NCBI RefSeq assembly: GCF_029213205.1
Contig: NZ_JARGNH010000005.1
Location: 1 to 64,000 of the forward strand
Length of the DNA: 64,000 nucleotides
Origin: Pseudooceanicola sp.
GTDB lineage: Bacteria; Pseudomonadota; Alphaproteobacteria; Rhodobacterales; Rhodobacteraceae
Direction: 5' to 3'
The stretch's first letter is position 1. Each line of letters opens with the position of its first letter. Of this stretch, positions 26,210 through 35,457 are shown piece by piece. The notes under the pieces are model-generated. The model saw only the letters and a program-made list of their open reading frames with translations, had not been told where the DNA came from and ran no database searches. The position numbers and the translations under genes were made by a program.

Positions 26210-26692
26210 ATGACGGACGCAAACGGGGCCGCCCCGGCAGCAGCCCAGCCTGAAATCCGATTCACCGTTCTGAATCAGTATATTCGCGACATGTCGTTCG
26301 AAAACATTCTGTGCCGCAAACCGGCCAAGGGCGAATATGTGCCCAATGTCGAGGTGCAGGTCGGATTGCAGACCGCCAAGCGTGAGGTCGATCATCAATA
26401 CGAGGTGGCGATCAAGCTGAACGTGAATTCATCGGTCAAGGACACCGACACGACACTGTTTCTGCTCGAAGTCGATTATGTCGGGCTGTTCCACATCGAA
26501 GGCGTGCCGGATGACCAGTTGCAGCCGTTTCTGCTGATCGAATGCCCGCGTCAGATCTTTCCGTTCCTGCGCCGCATCGTCAGCGATGTGACCCGCGATG
26601 GCGGCTTCCCGCCGCTGAACCTGGAAAACATCGATTTCCTGCAATTGTTCCGTCAGGAAATGGCGCGTCGTTCGCAGGTTGCGCAGGCCTGA
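26210..26692 (+). CDS. secB: protein-export chaperone SecB
   Basis: A 160-residue cytosolic tetrameric chaperone that keeps secretory precursors unfolded and hands them to SecA. Family blocks: RFTVLNQYIRDMSFEN at the N-terminus, VEVQVGLQTAKREVDHQYEV, and the conserved FPFLRRIVSDVTRDGGFPPL and LEPINF-like LENIDFLQLF. GGGAG precedes the start. It is convergent with dnaQ, seven bases apart. Confidence 0.96.
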   Translation: MTDANGAAPAAAQPEIRFTVLNQYIRDMSFENILCRKPAKGEYVPNVEVQVGLQTAKREVDHQYEVAIKLNVNSSVKDTDTTLFLLEVDYVGLFHIEGVPDDQLQPFLLIECPRQIFPFLRRIVSDVTRDGGFPPLNLENIDFLQLFRQEMARRSQVAQA

Positions 26693-26699
26693 TCGCAGG

Positions 26700-27392
26700 T
26701 CAGCTGACCCGATTCCAGACCGGATTGCCGCCAAGGGCCGCCACGAATTCCTCGTGCGCGGCCTTTTCCATTTCGCTCAACCGCGGCGGCAGCGGTCTGG
26801 GGCGCGGCTGCGGCCGCCAATCAGGCTCGGCCGCGACATCGGCGGCGGATCGTGGTCCGGAGGCGAGCGCGAAATCCGGCTGACGACCGCCGATCAACTC
26901 AAGATAGACCTCGGCCAGGATTTCACTGTCGAGCAGCGCGCCGTGCAGGGTGCGCGCCGAATTGTCGATCCCGAATCGGCGGCAAAGCGCGTCAAGCGAG
27001 GCTGGAGAGCCGGGAAATTTTCGCCGGGCTATGGCCAGCGTATCAAGCGCCTGTTCATCGGGCAGGCGGGGCCGCTTCAGCCAGCTCAGTTCGGCATTCA
27101 GAAACTTCATGTCGAAACTGGCATTGTGGATCACCAGCCTGGCGTCGCCGATGAAATCCAGAAAATCCTGAGCGATATCGGCGAAAACCGGTTTGTCTGC
27201 CAGAAACTCCTCGGACAGGCCGTGCACCTCAAAAGCACCCGACGGCATGTCGCGCTGCGGATTGATATAAACGTGATATGTCTCGCCGGTGGGAACGTGA
27301 TTGAACAATTCCACCGCACCGATCTCGACGATCCGGTCGCCCTGATCCGGCTCAAAGCCGGTGGTTTCAGTATCCAGAACGATTTCACGCAT
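26700..27392 (-). CDS. dnaQ: DNA polymerase III epsilon subunit (3'-5' exonuclease)
   Basis: A 230-residue proofreading exonuclease of the replicative polymerase. The DEDDh motifs are seen as [20 protein letters not shown] (Exo I), [14 protein letters not shown] (Exo II) and [14 protein letters not shown] with the His and Asp (Exo III). The C-terminal tail is proline and arginine rich, where the polymerase-binding peptide lies. The start at 27392 begins the conserved domain and overlaps coaE by eight bases; an upstream start has no support. It ends the minus-strand chain maf-aroE-coaE-dnaQ that runs away from the presumed origin. Confidence 0.96.
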   Translation of the reverse strand: MREIVLDTETTGFEPDQGDRIVEIGAVELFNHVPTGETYHVYINPQRDMPSGAFEVHGLSEEFLADKPVFADIAQDFLDFIGDARLVIHNASFDMKFLNAELSWLKRPRLPDEQALDTLAIARRKFPGSPASLDALCRRFGIDNSARTLHGALLDSEILAEVYLELIGGRQPDFALASGPRSAADVAAEPDWRPQPRPRPLPPRLSEMEKAAHEEFVAALGGNPVWNRVS

Positions 27393-27978
27393 CGCGCTGC
27401 TTGCCCCTGATATCCGCCACAATCGCCTGCACCTGCTCGCGGGCATGATCCAGCGTGTCGGTGTTGACGATGTAATCCGCCAGCGCCCGTTTTTCAGAAT
27501 CCGGCATCTGCTTGGCCTTGATCGCCTCGAACTGGGCCTCGCTCATCGTGCCGCGGGCCAGAACCCGGTCGCGTTGCACCTCTTCGGGGGCCGAGGCGAC
27601 GACCACAGCGTTCATCCGGCCCTGATTGCCGCCCTCAAACAGCAGCGGAATGTCGAGCACCACAATATCGGCGGTCGCGGCGGCGATAAACGCCTGGCGG
27701 TCCTCGCCGACCAGCGGATGAACAATGGTCTCGATCCGGCGCAGCGCGTCCGGTTCGGTAGAGAGGACCTGGCGCAGCACATCGCGCGATACGGCGCCAT
27801 CGACAATCGCTTCGGGAAACGCCTCGGCCATCGGCGCGACGGCCTTGCCCCCTGCGGAATAGAGTCTGTGCACCGCGGCATCCGCGTCCCAAACCGCGCA
27901 GCCGGCTTCAGCGAACATTGCGGCGGTGGTGCTTTTGCCCATACCAATTGAGCCTGTCAGGCCAAGTAGAAACGTCAT
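27385..27978 (-). CDS. coaE: dephospho-CoA kinase
   Basis: A 197-residue enzyme for the last step of coenzyme A synthesis, phosphorylating the 3'-OH of dephospho-CoA. The P-loop is [17 protein letters not shown] near the N-terminus, followed by [11 protein letters not shown], the [11 protein letters not shown] segment and a lid-type RVLARG. Length is normal. The aroE stop overlaps its start by four bases, so it is in one operon with maf, aroE and dnaQ. Confidence 0.95.
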   Translation of the reverse strand: MTFLLGLTGSIGMGKSTTAAMFAEAGCAVWDADAAVHRLYSAGGKAVAPMAEAFPEAIVDGAVSRDVLRQVLSTEPDALRRIETIVHPLVGEDRQAFIAAATADIVVLDIPLLFEGGNQGRMNAVVVASAPEEVQRDRVLARGTMSEAQFEAIKAKQMPDSEKRALADYIVNTDTLDHAREQVQAIVADIRGKQRDA

Positions 27979-28808
27979 GCCAGAACATGCCTCCGGGTTT
28001 GATCATCAACTTCGGGCCGACGGCCGAACCAGCGTTCGAACCCCGGCACCGCCTGATACAGCAACATGCCAAGCCCATCCACCGTGGTGCACCCCGCGGC
28101 CTCGGCGGCCATCAACATCGGGGTACGCAGCGGCGAATAGACCAGATCGGTGACCACCTGACCGCGATGGAATCCGTCAAAGGGCACCCGCAGATCGGGC
28201 TTGCCGGTCATCCCCAGCGAAGTGGTGTTGATAACCAATGCCGCGTCTTCGATGGCATTGCCGGCCTGCACCCAATCAACCACCTTGATCCGGGGGCCAA
28301 ATTCGCTGACCAGACGTTCAGCGCGCGCCCGGGTGCGGTTGGCGATCTGTATCTCGCGCATCCCGGCATCCAGCAGTGATGATATCACCGCCCGCGCCGC
28401 GCCACCTGCGCCCAACATAAGCCCCGGACCATCGGCAGGACGCCAGCCCGGCGCGCCTTGCCGCAGGTTTTCGATGAATCCGAAGCCATCCGTATTGTCA
28501 GCGCGAATCTTGCCGTTTTCGCCAAACACCAGGGTATTTGCCGCGCCGATCAGGATCGCCCGATCGGTGATCAGGTCGGCAATTTTCATCACCGTCTCCT
28601 TGTGTGGCACGGTGATGTTGACGCCGACGAACCCGGCCTTGGGCAGGGTACGCAGGATGGTTTCCAGATCGGCAGGCGCCACATCCATCGGAATATAATG
28701 TCCAGGCAGGCCGAACCGGCGCAGCCAATAGCCGTGCAAACGCGGCGACAGTGAATGTGCAACCGGATGGCCGATGACGCCAGCCAGCGGAATCTTTGCG
28801 TTGCTCAT
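27975..28808 (-). CDS. aroE: shikimate dehydrogenase (NADP+)
   Basis: A 277-residue enzyme that reduces 3-dehydroshikimate in aromatic amino-acid synthesis. The substrate domain shows GHPVAHSLSPRLHGYW, and GVNITVPHKETVMK with the catalytic Lys and the later Asp in ADNTDGFGF. The NADP site is LGAGGAARAVISSLLDAG followed by NRTRARAERL, the basic residues favouring NADP. It overlaps both maf and coaE by four bases. Confidence 0.95.
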   Translation of the reverse strand: MSNAKIPLAGVIGHPVAHSLSPRLHGYWLRRFGLPGHYIPMDVAPADLETILRTLPKAGFVGVNITVPHKETVMKIADLITDRAILIGAANTLVFGENGKIRADNTDGFGFIENLRQGAPGWRPADGPGLMLGAGGAARAVISSLLDAGMREIQIANRTRARAERLVSEFGPRIKVVDWVQAGNAIEDAALVINTTSLGMTGKPDLRVPFDGFHRGQVVTDLVYSPLRTPMLMAAEAAGCTTVDGLGMLLYQAVPGFERWFGRRPEVDDQTRRHVLA

Positions 28809-29404
28809 CCGTCGATCACCCCTTTCGTGGTCAGAAATGCCAGCAGCGGCAGCAGCGGCATTCCCAGAATTGCAAAATAGTCGCCACTGATGGTGGAGAA
28901 CAAGCGAATGCCTTCGGCTTCGATATGATAGCCACCGACGGATCCGGCGACCTCAGGCCAGTTCCGGTCGAGATAGGCGTCAAGATAGGCGTCGGAAATC
29001 GCCCGCATCTGCAGCTTGACCTCGCTCACATGCCGCCAGATCGGTTGCCCGGCCTCATAGATGACGGCGGCGGAAAACAGCGAATGCCGCTGGCCGCGCA
29101 GCTGGGTCAAGGTATCGCGCGCCGCCTCGCGGGTGTCGGATTTGCCAAAGACCTGGGCGCCAAGAGCAAGGATCTGATCCGAGCCGATGACCAGGGCGTC
29201 GGGGTGTTTCATACTGACCCGCTGCGCCTTCATTTCTGCCAGAGCATCGGATTGATCGCGCGGGCTGATCCCTTCAGCCGCCAGCGATTGACGCAGGGCC
29301 ACTTCGTCGATCGGGGCCGGGCGGATCTGAAAATCGATACCTGCCTGGCGCAACAACGCGGCGCGGGTAGCCGAGCCCGAGGCCAGAACGACAGTCTGTG
29401 CCAT
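28805..29404 (-). CDS. maf: Maf family nucleoside-triphosphate pyrophosphatase
   Basis: A 199-residue house-cleaning pyrophosphatase. Family motifs: LASGSATRAALLRQAGI at the start, GSDQILALGAQVFGK, and the AEGIRLFSTISGDYFAILGMPL end. The Maf family hydrolyses m7GTP, dTTP/UTP or modified pyrimidine triphosphates depending on subgroup. The start at 29404 is used because it begins the conserved MAQTVVLASGS; a longer frame runs into the presumed origin. It is the first gene to the left of that origin and is transcribed away from it. Confidence 0.93.
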   Translation of the reverse strand: MAQTVVLASGSATRAALLRQAGIDFQIRPAPIDEVALRQSLAAEGISPRDQSDALAEMKAQRVSMKHPDALVIGSDQILALGAQVFGKSDTREAARDTLTQLRGQRHSLFSAAVIYEAGQPIWRHVSEVKLQMRAISDAYLDAYLDRNWPEVAGSVGGYHIEAEGIRLFSTISGDYFAILGMPLLPLLAFLTTKGVIDG

Positions 29405-29821
29405 GTTGATAACCCCTGTGAAACCTTGGCCAAGTGGCAGGAGCGTATTGGGGAAAACCCGGTCGGATTTCAAGCCGGGGAAAATCCCGCCTCAGCTCAG
29501 CCGGTCTGTTTCATCTCATCCCTCTAGGGAAAAGAACAAGTGGCTGATCCCCAGCCCCTATGTTTCGCGACAGATGCCAAGGATTCTATCAACGACCATT
29601 TTAACGCATGATTTGTATATAATTAGTTGTTTATAAACGTATTTTTCTGAATTATCCCTGTCCAGAAGATTTTTTATCACAGCTTTACCCACACCCGGAC
29701 CTGACTGGGGGCAAACCGCCATAAACCCAAGGATCCACAGAAAAACCGGTGCCTACTACAACATCATCTTTCTATATATATTCTTTATTATTAAGAGGGG
29801 GACGGGCAACGAGGCGTGGAA
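29405..29821. other. probable chromosomal replication origin (oriC)
   Basis: A 417-base gene-free region flanked by divergent operons. By my count 29601-29680 has 21 G/C of 80, and 29751-29800 has 15 of 50, in an otherwise GC-rich window. Near-matches to the DnaA box TTATCCACA occur: TTACCCACA at 29685-29693 (one mismatch), and with two mismatches GGATCCACA at 29731-29739 (plus), and TTATATACA and TTATAAACA on the minus strand at 29614-29622 and 29628-29636. A pure A/T stretch (TCTATATATATTC) lies at 29771-29783. Gene context (maf-aroE-coaE-dnaQ on the left, rho-mnmE-mnmG-rsmG-parAB on the right) matches the origin region known in Alphaproteobacteria. No perfect DnaA box was found. Confidence 0.65.
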
Positions 29822-30271
29822 ATGAGTCAGATATTCAGTGATCTCTACCCCTGGGCCAAGGCGCTTCACATCATCTCGGTGATCTCTTGGATGGCGGGGA
29901 TTTTCTACTTGCCTCGACTGTTTGTCTATCACAGCGAACAGGTGACGCCAGGAACTGAGACCGACACGCTGTTCCGGGAGATGGAGCGCAAACTGTTTCG
30001 TCTGATCATGAGTCCAGCGATGATCGCGACCTGGCTGTTTGGCCTGGTACTGGTTTTTACCCCTGGGATCGTGGATTGGTCGATGATCTGGCCCTGGACC
30101 AAGGCCGCCTCTGTTCTGGTGATGACCTGGTTCCATTATTGGCTGGGCATGCGGTGCAAGGATTTTGCAGTTGGTCAGAACACTCTGCCTGGTCGGCGCT
30201 ATCGGGTGATGAACGAAGTGCCGACGCTGCTGATGATCCTGATCGTGATCTCGGTCGTGGTGCGGTTCTGA
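29822..30271 (+). CDS. hemJ: protoporphyrinogen oxidase HemJ
   Basis: A 149-residue inner-membrane protein with about four membrane segments. It converts protoporphyrinogen IX to protoporphyrin IX, the step before ferrochelatase, in bacteria without HemG or HemY. The conserved WAKALHIISVISWMAGIFYL segment carries the essential His, and LPRLFVYH, RLIMSPAM and WFHYWLGMRC follow. GAGG lies 7 bases before the ATG at 29822. A GTG at 29816 is less likely. It is the first gene to the right of the presumed origin. hemH (61148-62200) and hemW (37503-38678) are also in this window. Confidence 0.92.
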   Translation: MSQIFSDLYPWAKALHIISVISWMAGIFYLPRLFVYHSEQVTPGTETDTLFREMERKLFRLIMSPAMIATWLFGLVLVFTPGIVDWSMIWPWTKAASVLVMTWFHYWLGMRCKDFAVGQNTLPGRRYRVMNEVPTLLMILIVISVVVRF

Positions 30272-30391
30272 GCCCGGATTGACTCCGACAGGCCCCGGGC
30301 CTATATCGCTGCTCAACCTGCCCGTCCGGGCGGTGTGTTACCCTTACAAATGATAAAACCGATGCCCCTGCGGCTGGTTTGGGATATTTCC

Positions 30392-31663
30392 ATGAGCGTT
30401 GAACGTTTGAACCTTGCCGATCTCAAGGCAAAAAGCCCCAAAGACCTGTTGTCGATGGCGGAAGAGCTGGAGATCGAGAACGCCAGCGTCATGCGCAAGG
30501 GCGAAATGATGTTCCAGATTCTCCGCGAAATGGCGGATGAGGGCTGGGAAATCGGTGGCGACGGGGTGCTCGAGGTGCTTCAGGACGGGTTCGGATTCCT
30601 GCGCTCGACCGAAGCCAACTATCTGCCGGGCCCGGATGATATCTATGTCTCTCCCGAGATGATCCGCCAGCATTCATTGCGCACGGGCGACACCATCGAA
30701 GGGCTGATGAAAGCCCCCGAGGAGAATGAGCGCTATTTTGCGCTGACCACCATCGGGGCAATCAATTTTGAATCGCCGGAAAAAGCCCGTCACAAGATCG
30801 CCTTTGACAACCTCACGCCGCTTTATCCTGATGAACGGCTGACGATGGAGGTTCAGGACCCGACGATCAAGGATCGCTCGGCGCGGATCATCGATCTGGT
30901 GGCGCCAATCGGCAAGGGCCAGCGGAGCCTGATCGTCGCGCCGCCGCGCACCGGTAAGACGGTGCTGCTGCAGAACATCGCCAATTCGATCGAGAAGAAC
31001 CACCCGGAATGCTACCTGATCGTGTTGCTGATCGACGAGCGGCCGGAAGAAGTGACCGACATGCAGCGTTCGGTGAAGGGTGAGGTCGTGTCTTCGACCT
31101 TTGACGAACCGGCGACCCGGCACGTTGCGGTTAGCGAAATGGTCATCGAAAAGGCCAAGCGCCTGGTTGAGCATAAACGCGATGTTGTGATCCTGCTCGA
31201 TTCAATCACAAGACTTGGTAGAGCATTCAACACAGTGGTGCCGTCTTCGGGCAAGGTTTTGACCGGTGGTGTGGATGCGAATGCGCTGCAACGACCGAAG
31301 CGGTTCTTTGGCGCGGCGCGGAACATCGAAGAGGGCGGCAGCCTGACCATCATCGCAACCGCATTGATCGACACCGGCAGCCGGATGGACGAGGTGATCT
31401 TTGAGGAATTCAAAGGCACCGGCAACTCGGAAATTGTTCTGGATCGCAAGGTTGCGGACAAGCGGGTGTTCCCGGCGATGGACATCCTCAAGTCTGGCAC
31501 CAGGAAAGAGGAATTGTTGGTCGACAAGGTTGATCTGCAGAAAACCTTTGTTCTGCGGCGAATCCTGAACCCGATGGGAACGACGGATGCGATCGAGTTC
31601 CTGATCGGCAAGCTGCGGCAAACCAAATCGAATGCCGATTTCTTTGATTCAATGAACACTTGA
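30392..31663 (+). CDS. rho: transcription termination factor Rho
   Basis: A 423-residue hexameric RNA helicase that ends transcription at unstructured C-rich RNA. The N-terminal domain begins [19 protein letters not shown]. The RNA-binding cold-shock-like domain contains GFGFLRS. The P-loop is [12 protein letters not shown] (about residue 190), with [13 protein letters not shown] and [15 protein letters not shown] afterwards. The start at 30392 begins the conserved protein; an earlier in-frame start at 30335 adds 19 unsupported residues. The ribosome site is weak. A long leader of about 120 bases follows hemJ, in keeping with the autoregulation of rho known elsewhere. Confidence 0.97.
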   Translation: MSVERLNLADLKAKSPKDLLSMAEELEIENASVMRKGEMMFQILREMADEGWEIGGDGVLEVLQDGFGFLRSTEANYLPGPDDIYVSPEMIRQHSLRTGDTIEGLMKAPEENERYFALTTIGAINFESPEKARHKIAFDNLTPLYPDERLTMEVQDPTIKDRSARIIDLVAPIGKGQRSLIVAPPRTGKTVLLQNIANSIEKNHPECYLIVLLIDERPEEVTDMQRSVKGEVVSSTFDEPATRHVAVSEMVIEKAKRLVEHKRDVVILLDSITRLGRAFNTVVPSSGKVLTGGVDANALQRPKRFFGAARNIEEGGSLTIIATALIDTGSRMDEVIFEEFKGTGNSEIVLDRKVADKRVFPAMDILKSGTRKEELLVDKVDLQKTFVLRRILNPMGTTDAIEFLIGKLRQTKSNADFFDSMNT

Positions 31664-31665
31664 TT

Positions 31666-31686
31666 TTGCTGGCAACGGGCCAGCAA
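31666..31686 (+). other. hairpin between rho and mnmE
   Basis: TTGCTGGC (31666-31673) and GCCAGCAA (31679-31686) form a perfect 8-bp stem with a 5-base loop, starting 3 bases after the rho stop and ending 13 bases before the mnmE ATG. No T-run follows, so it is not a classical terminator. It may protect an mRNA end or limit mnmE translation. Confidence 0.5.
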
Positions 31687-31699
31687 TCCGGAGTTTACC

Positions 31700-32974
31700 A
31701 TGGACACGATTTTCGCCTTGGCGACGGCACCCGGCGCAGCCGGTGTGGCGGTGGTGCGGGTCTCCGGTGATCTGGCCTGGGAGGCCGGGCAGGCCCTCGC
31801 CGGTGAGATGCCGGCCCCGCGTCGGGCCGGATTGCGCACACTTCGGGCACCGGACGGATCGACGTTGGATCAGTCTCTGATCCTGGGGTTTCGCGGCGGT
31901 AATTCCTTTACCGGCGAAGACGTGGTTGAATTCCACTTGCATGGCAGCACCGCGGTGGTTGGCGCGGTCCTGGCGGTTTTGGGCGGGATCGACGGGCTGC
32001 GGCCGGCCGAGGCCGGGGAGTTCACCCGGCGGGCGATGGAGAATGGCAAGCTCGATCTGGCACAGGTCGAGGGCCTTGCCGATCTGATCGACGCGGAGAC
32101 AGAGGCGCAGCGACGTCAGGCGATGCGGGTGCTGGAAGGCCGGTTGGGCGACCTTGCTGCCACCTGGCGCGGCAATTTGATCCGCGCTGCGGCATTGGTT
32201 GAAACCGGGATTGATTTTGTCGATGAGGATGTCCCGATCGATGTGATGCCGGAAGTGGCTGTTCTGTTGAGCGAGGTTTTGGATGATGTCAGAGGCGAAT
32301 GCGCTGGGGTCGGGATGGCCGAACGGGTGCGCAATGGCTTTGAGGTGGCGATCCTCGGGGCACCGAATGTTGGGAAATCGACGCTGTTGAACGCGCTTGC
32401 GGGGCGAGACGCTGCGATCACTTCAGAAGTTGCCGGGACGACCCGAGATGTGATCGAGGTCCGGATGGACCTCGGCGGGTTGGCGGTGACGATTCTGGAC
32501 ACGGCGGGTCTGCGGGAAACAGTGGATGTGGTCGAATCCATTGGAATCGAACGGGCCAGGCGCCGCGCTGCCCAGGCTGATCTGCGGATTGTTCTGACGA
32601 TGGACGGCGAAGCGCCTGAGGTTGATTTTTTACCCGATGACATTTTGGTCGGCGCAAAGGCGGATGTTTTTGGGGAAGGGGTGTCCGGGCTGACCGGGCA
32701 GGGTGTTGGCGATCTTGTTCAGAGGATTCGTGAGATTCTCGAACAACGCGCGGCTGGGGCCGGTACCGCAACCCGCGAGCGGCATCGGCAGGCGCTGTCC
32801 CGGGCAGAGCAACATCTGGGAACCAGCCTGGCGATGGTCGATGACGGTGGCGAGATTGATTTGGTGGCTGAAGAGATCCGTTCGGCTATTCGAGCGCTGG
32901 ATTCTCTGGTAGGACGGGTCGATGTCGAGAATCTGCTCGACGAGATTTTTTCTTCTTTCTGTATCGGAAAATAG
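31700..32974 (+). CDS. mnmE: tRNA uridine-5-carboxymethylaminomethyl modification GTPase MnmE
   Basis: A 424-residue GTPase that with MnmG makes cmnm5U at the wobble position of certain tRNAs. The N-terminal domain starts [11 protein letters not shown] and has [16 protein letters not shown]. The central G domain has the P-loop [16 protein letters not shown], the [14 protein letters not shown] switch and DTAGLRE. The C-terminal zinc-like CIGK ends the protein with the conserved Cys. The G4 element reads VGAKADV where NKxD is usual, so base recognition may be relaxed. It is 36 bases after rho and just before mnmG. Confidence 0.96.
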   Translation: MDTIFALATAPGAAGVAVVRVSGDLAWEAGQALAGEMPAPRRAGLRTLRAPDGSTLDQSLILGFRGGNSFTGEDVVEFHLHGSTAVVGAVLAVLGGIDGLRPAEAGEFTRRAMENGKLDLAQVEGLADLIDAETEAQRRQAMRVLEGRLGDLAATWRGNLIRAAALVETGIDFVDEDVPIDVMPEVAVLLSEVLDDVRGECAGVGMAERVRNGFEVAILGAPNVGKSTLLNALAGRDAAITSEVAGTTRDVIEVRMDLGGLAVTILDTAGLRETVDVVESIGIERARRRAAQADLRIVLTMDGEAPEVDFLPDDILVGAKADVFGEGVSGLTGQGVGDLVQRIREILEQRAAGAGTATRERHRQALSRAEQHLGTSLAMVDDGGEIDLVAEEIRSAIRALDSLVGRVDVENLLDEIFSSFCIGK

Positions 32975-32977
32975 GAA

Positions 32978-34849
32978 TTGTTTCACGTGGAACATTCTTT
33001 CGACGTCATTGTCATCGGTGGAGGCCACGCAGGCTGTGAGGCCGCGCATGCCGCGGCACGTCGTGGCGCGCGCACGGCTTTGGTTACGCTCAAGCTCGAT
33101 GGCATCGGGGTGATGTCGTGTAACCCGGCAATCGGCGGCCTTGGTAAAGGCCATTTGGTGCGCGAGGTCGACGCGCTTGACGGGGTGATGGGCCGGGTTG
33201 CAGACGCGGCAGGTATTCAATTTCGGTTGTTGAACCGACGCAAGGGCCCTGCGGTGCAGGGACCAAGAGCTCAGGCGGATCGCAGTCTTTATCGCGCAGC
33301 CATGCTGCGCGAGATGCAGTCACAGCCGAATCTTGTGATAGTGGTGGGCGAGGCGGTCGACCTTATTCTCCAGGGTGACGCGGTTGTCGGGGTGTCTCTG
33401 GCGGATGGAACCGACCTGACTGCGCCCGCTGTCGTGCTCACAACCGGGACATTCCTGCGAGGGGTGATCCATATTGGCGATGACTCCCGGCCCGGAGGCC
33501 GGATGGGCGATGCACCTTCGGTCAGGCTGGCTGAGCGGATTGATGGCTTTGGCCTGCCGCTCGGACGGTTGAAAACCGGCACACCTCCTCGGCTGGACGG
33601 GCGCACCATCAACTGGGATGTGCTGGGCTCGCAGGCCGGCGACGAGGACCCGGTGTTGTTCTCTTTTCTGTCAGACAAGCCGGTAGCGCGACAGATTTCT
33701 TGTGGGATCACGCATACAAACGAGCGGACCCATGAGATCATTCAGAAAAACATCACCCGGTCAGCCATGTATGGCGGATTTATCGACGGCATCGGCCCCC
33801 GCTATTGTCCTTCGATAGAGGATAAAGTGGTGCGCTTCGCGGACAAGACCTCGCATCAAGTGTTTCTTGAACCCGAGGGGTTGAATGACACCACGATCTA
33901 TCCAAACGGAATTTCGACCTCACTGCCTGCCGATGTTCAGGAAGCTTATGTTCACTCCATTCTCGGGCTTGAGAGCGCGACCATCGTACAACCGGGCTAC
34001 GCCATCGAATATGATTATGTCGATCCGCGTGCGCTGGACCTGTCTTTGGGCGTCAAGGTGGTGCCGGGGTTGTATCTTGCCGGTCAAATCAACGGCACCA
34101 CGGGATATGAAGAGGCCGCGGCGCAGGGTATGGTTGCCGGGCTGAACGCCGCTGCACGGGCATTGGACGCTGAACCTGCCGCGTTCAGTCGAACGAATTC
34201 CTATATCGGGGTGATGATCGACGATCTGACGTCACGTGGCGTGACGGAGCCGTATCGAATGTTCACGTCCCGTGCCGAATTCCGTCTGTCACTGCGCGCC
34301 GACAACGCCGATCAGCGATTGACGGAGCAGGGCATTACGCTTGGCTGTGTCGGTGGGGCGCGCAAAACCAGCTTTCTGACAAAGATGGCGGCGCTTACCG
34401 CAGGGCGGGCGCTGTTGGAGTCGAAGGAATATACGCCAAAACAGCTTGCTGCCTGCGGTCTGAAATTTAGTGCGGATGGATCAAAGCGAACCCTGTTGCA
34501 GGTTCTTGCGCTACCTGATGCAGGAGTGAGTGATTTGCTCACTCTGGATCCGGCGCTTGGCGAGATTTCCGAGGAAACGGCGGTTCAGCTCAAGCGGGAC
34601 GCCACCTATGCCAACTATATTGCCCGGCAGGACAAGGATATCGCTGCGATAAAACGGGATGAGATGCTGGTGATCCCGGCGGACTTTGATTTTCATTCGG
34701 TCACCGGGTTGTCCAATGAGCTGCGGACCAAGTTTGCGGCGCTAAGGCCGGCCAACATGGCGCAGGCTGCGGCAATTGAAGGGGTAACCCCAGCGGCGTT
34801 GACTTTGTTGCTGGCGTGGCTGCGACGTCTAGGCCGGAAATCCGCGTGA
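32978..34849 (+). CDS. mnmG: tRNA uridine-5-carboxymethylaminomethyl modification enzyme MnmG (GidA)
   Basis: A 623-residue FAD enzyme, partner of MnmE. The dinucleotide-binding loop is [44 protein letters not shown] is a family hallmark, and [11 protein letters not shown] with the later GYEEAAAQG confirm it. The start is probably the TTG at 32978, giving MFHVEH; a GTG at 32987 with AGGAA 9 bases upstream is the alternative. The start codons lie inside a near-perfect parS site, so the first residues FHVEH are dictated by that DNA site. It follows mnmE by three bases and its stop overlaps rsmG (TGATG). Confidence 0.96.
   Translation: MFHVEHSFDVIVIGGGHAGCEAAHAAARRGARTALVTLKLDGIGVMSCNPAIGGLGKGHLVREVDALDGVMGRVADAAGIQFRLLNRRKGPAVQGPRAQADRSLYRAAMLREMQSQPNLVIVVGEAVDLILQGDAVVGVSLADGTDLTAPAVVLTTGTFLRGVIHIGDDSRPGGRMGDAPSVRLAERIDGFGLPLGRLKTGTPPRLDGRTINWDVLGSQAGDEDPVLFSFLSDKPVARQISCGITHTNERTHEIIQKNITRSAMYGGFIDGIGPRYCPSIEDKVVRFADKTSHQVFLEPEGLNDTTIYPNGISTSLPADVQEAYVHSILGLESATIVQPGYAIEYDYVDPRALDLSLGVKVVPGLYLAGQINGTTGYEEAAAQGMVAGLNAAARALDAEPAAFSRTNSYIGVMIDDLTSRGVTEPYRMFTSRAEFRLSLRADNADQRLTEQGITLGCVGGARKTSFLTKMAALTAGRALLESKEYTPKQLAACGLKFSADGSKRTLLQVLALPDAGVSDLLTLDPALGEISEETAVQLKRDATYANYIARQDKDIAAIKRDEMLVIPADFDFHSVTGLSNELRTKFAALRPANMAQAAAIEGVTPAALTLLLAWLRRLGRKSA
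32979..32994. promoter_or_regulatory. parS centromere-like site (15 of 16)
   Basis: TGTTTCACGTGGAACA differs from the universal ParB-binding parS palindrome TGTTTCACGTGAAACA at one base. It lies on the start codon of mnmG, 2.4 kb before parA and about 3.3 kb from the presumed origin. Confidence 0.88.
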
Positions 34850-35457
34850 TGCAGGGCGCTTTGGCAGATTTGAATGTTTCACGTGAAACAATCGAGCGTC
34901 TGGAGGCCTATGTCCAGATTCTTACCAAATGGAACAGCTCGATCAATCTGGTATCGCCTGCGACGCTCAACGAAGTCTGGAGTCGTCATATTGTTGATTC
35001 CGCACAGATCTTCTCTCTCGCGCCCTGGGCAAGCAAGTGGGCTGATCTTGGCAGCGGCGGCGGCTTTCCCGGTCTCGTCATCGCGATCCTGCTCGGTGAG
35101 AGCAACGACGGCTCCATGATCCTGGTTGAATCAGACCAAAGAAAATCGGCCTTTCTGCGCACCGCCCTTCGCGAAACCAACACCAAGGCTCAGGTTGTCG
35201 CTGAGCGGATCGAAGAAACCGCGCCGCTACAGGCGGATATTCTAACTGCCCGCGCTTTGGCACCATTGACCCGGCTTCTGACCTTCACCGAACGTCATCA
35301 GCGCCCCGGTGGTGTTTCGATTTTTCCCAAAGGTCAGAGCTGGCGCGCCGAAATTGAAGCGGCGCAAGCACACTGGCGCTTTCACTATGATGCTGTCCCG
35401 AGTAAAACAAACCCGGATTCTGTGGTCCTAAAGGTCGGAGATGTCGCCCGTGTCTAA
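34849..35457 (+). CDS. rsmG: 16S rRNA (guanine527-N7)-methyltransferase RsmG (GidB)
   Basis: A 202-residue SAM-dependent enzyme that methylates G527 of 16S rRNA; loss gives low-level streptomycin resistance in other bacteria. The SAM site is WADLGSGGGFPGLVIAI, and VESDQRKSAFLRTALRE and LTARALAPLTRLL follow. The start at 34849 overlaps the mnmG stop. An earlier GTG at 34816 lies inside mnmG. A perfect parS site is embedded in codons 9-14 (NVSRET). It overlaps parA by 17 bases. Confidence 0.95.
   Translation: MQGALADLNVSRETIERLEAYVQILTKWNSSINLVSPATLNEVWSRHIVDSAQIFSLAPWASKWADLGSGGGFPGLVIAILLGESNDGSMILVESDQRKSAFLRTALRETNTKAQVVAERIEETAPLQADILTARALAPLTRLLTFTERHQRPGGVSIFPKGQSWRAEIEAAQAHWRFHYDAVPSKTNPDSVVLKVGDVARV
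34875..34890. promoter_or_regulatory. parS site (perfect)
   Basis: TGTTTCACGTGAAACA, the exact 16-base ParB-binding palindrome conserved across bacteria, lies inside the 5' part of rsmG, about 570 bases before parA and about 5.2 kb from the presumed origin. Confidence 0.96.
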
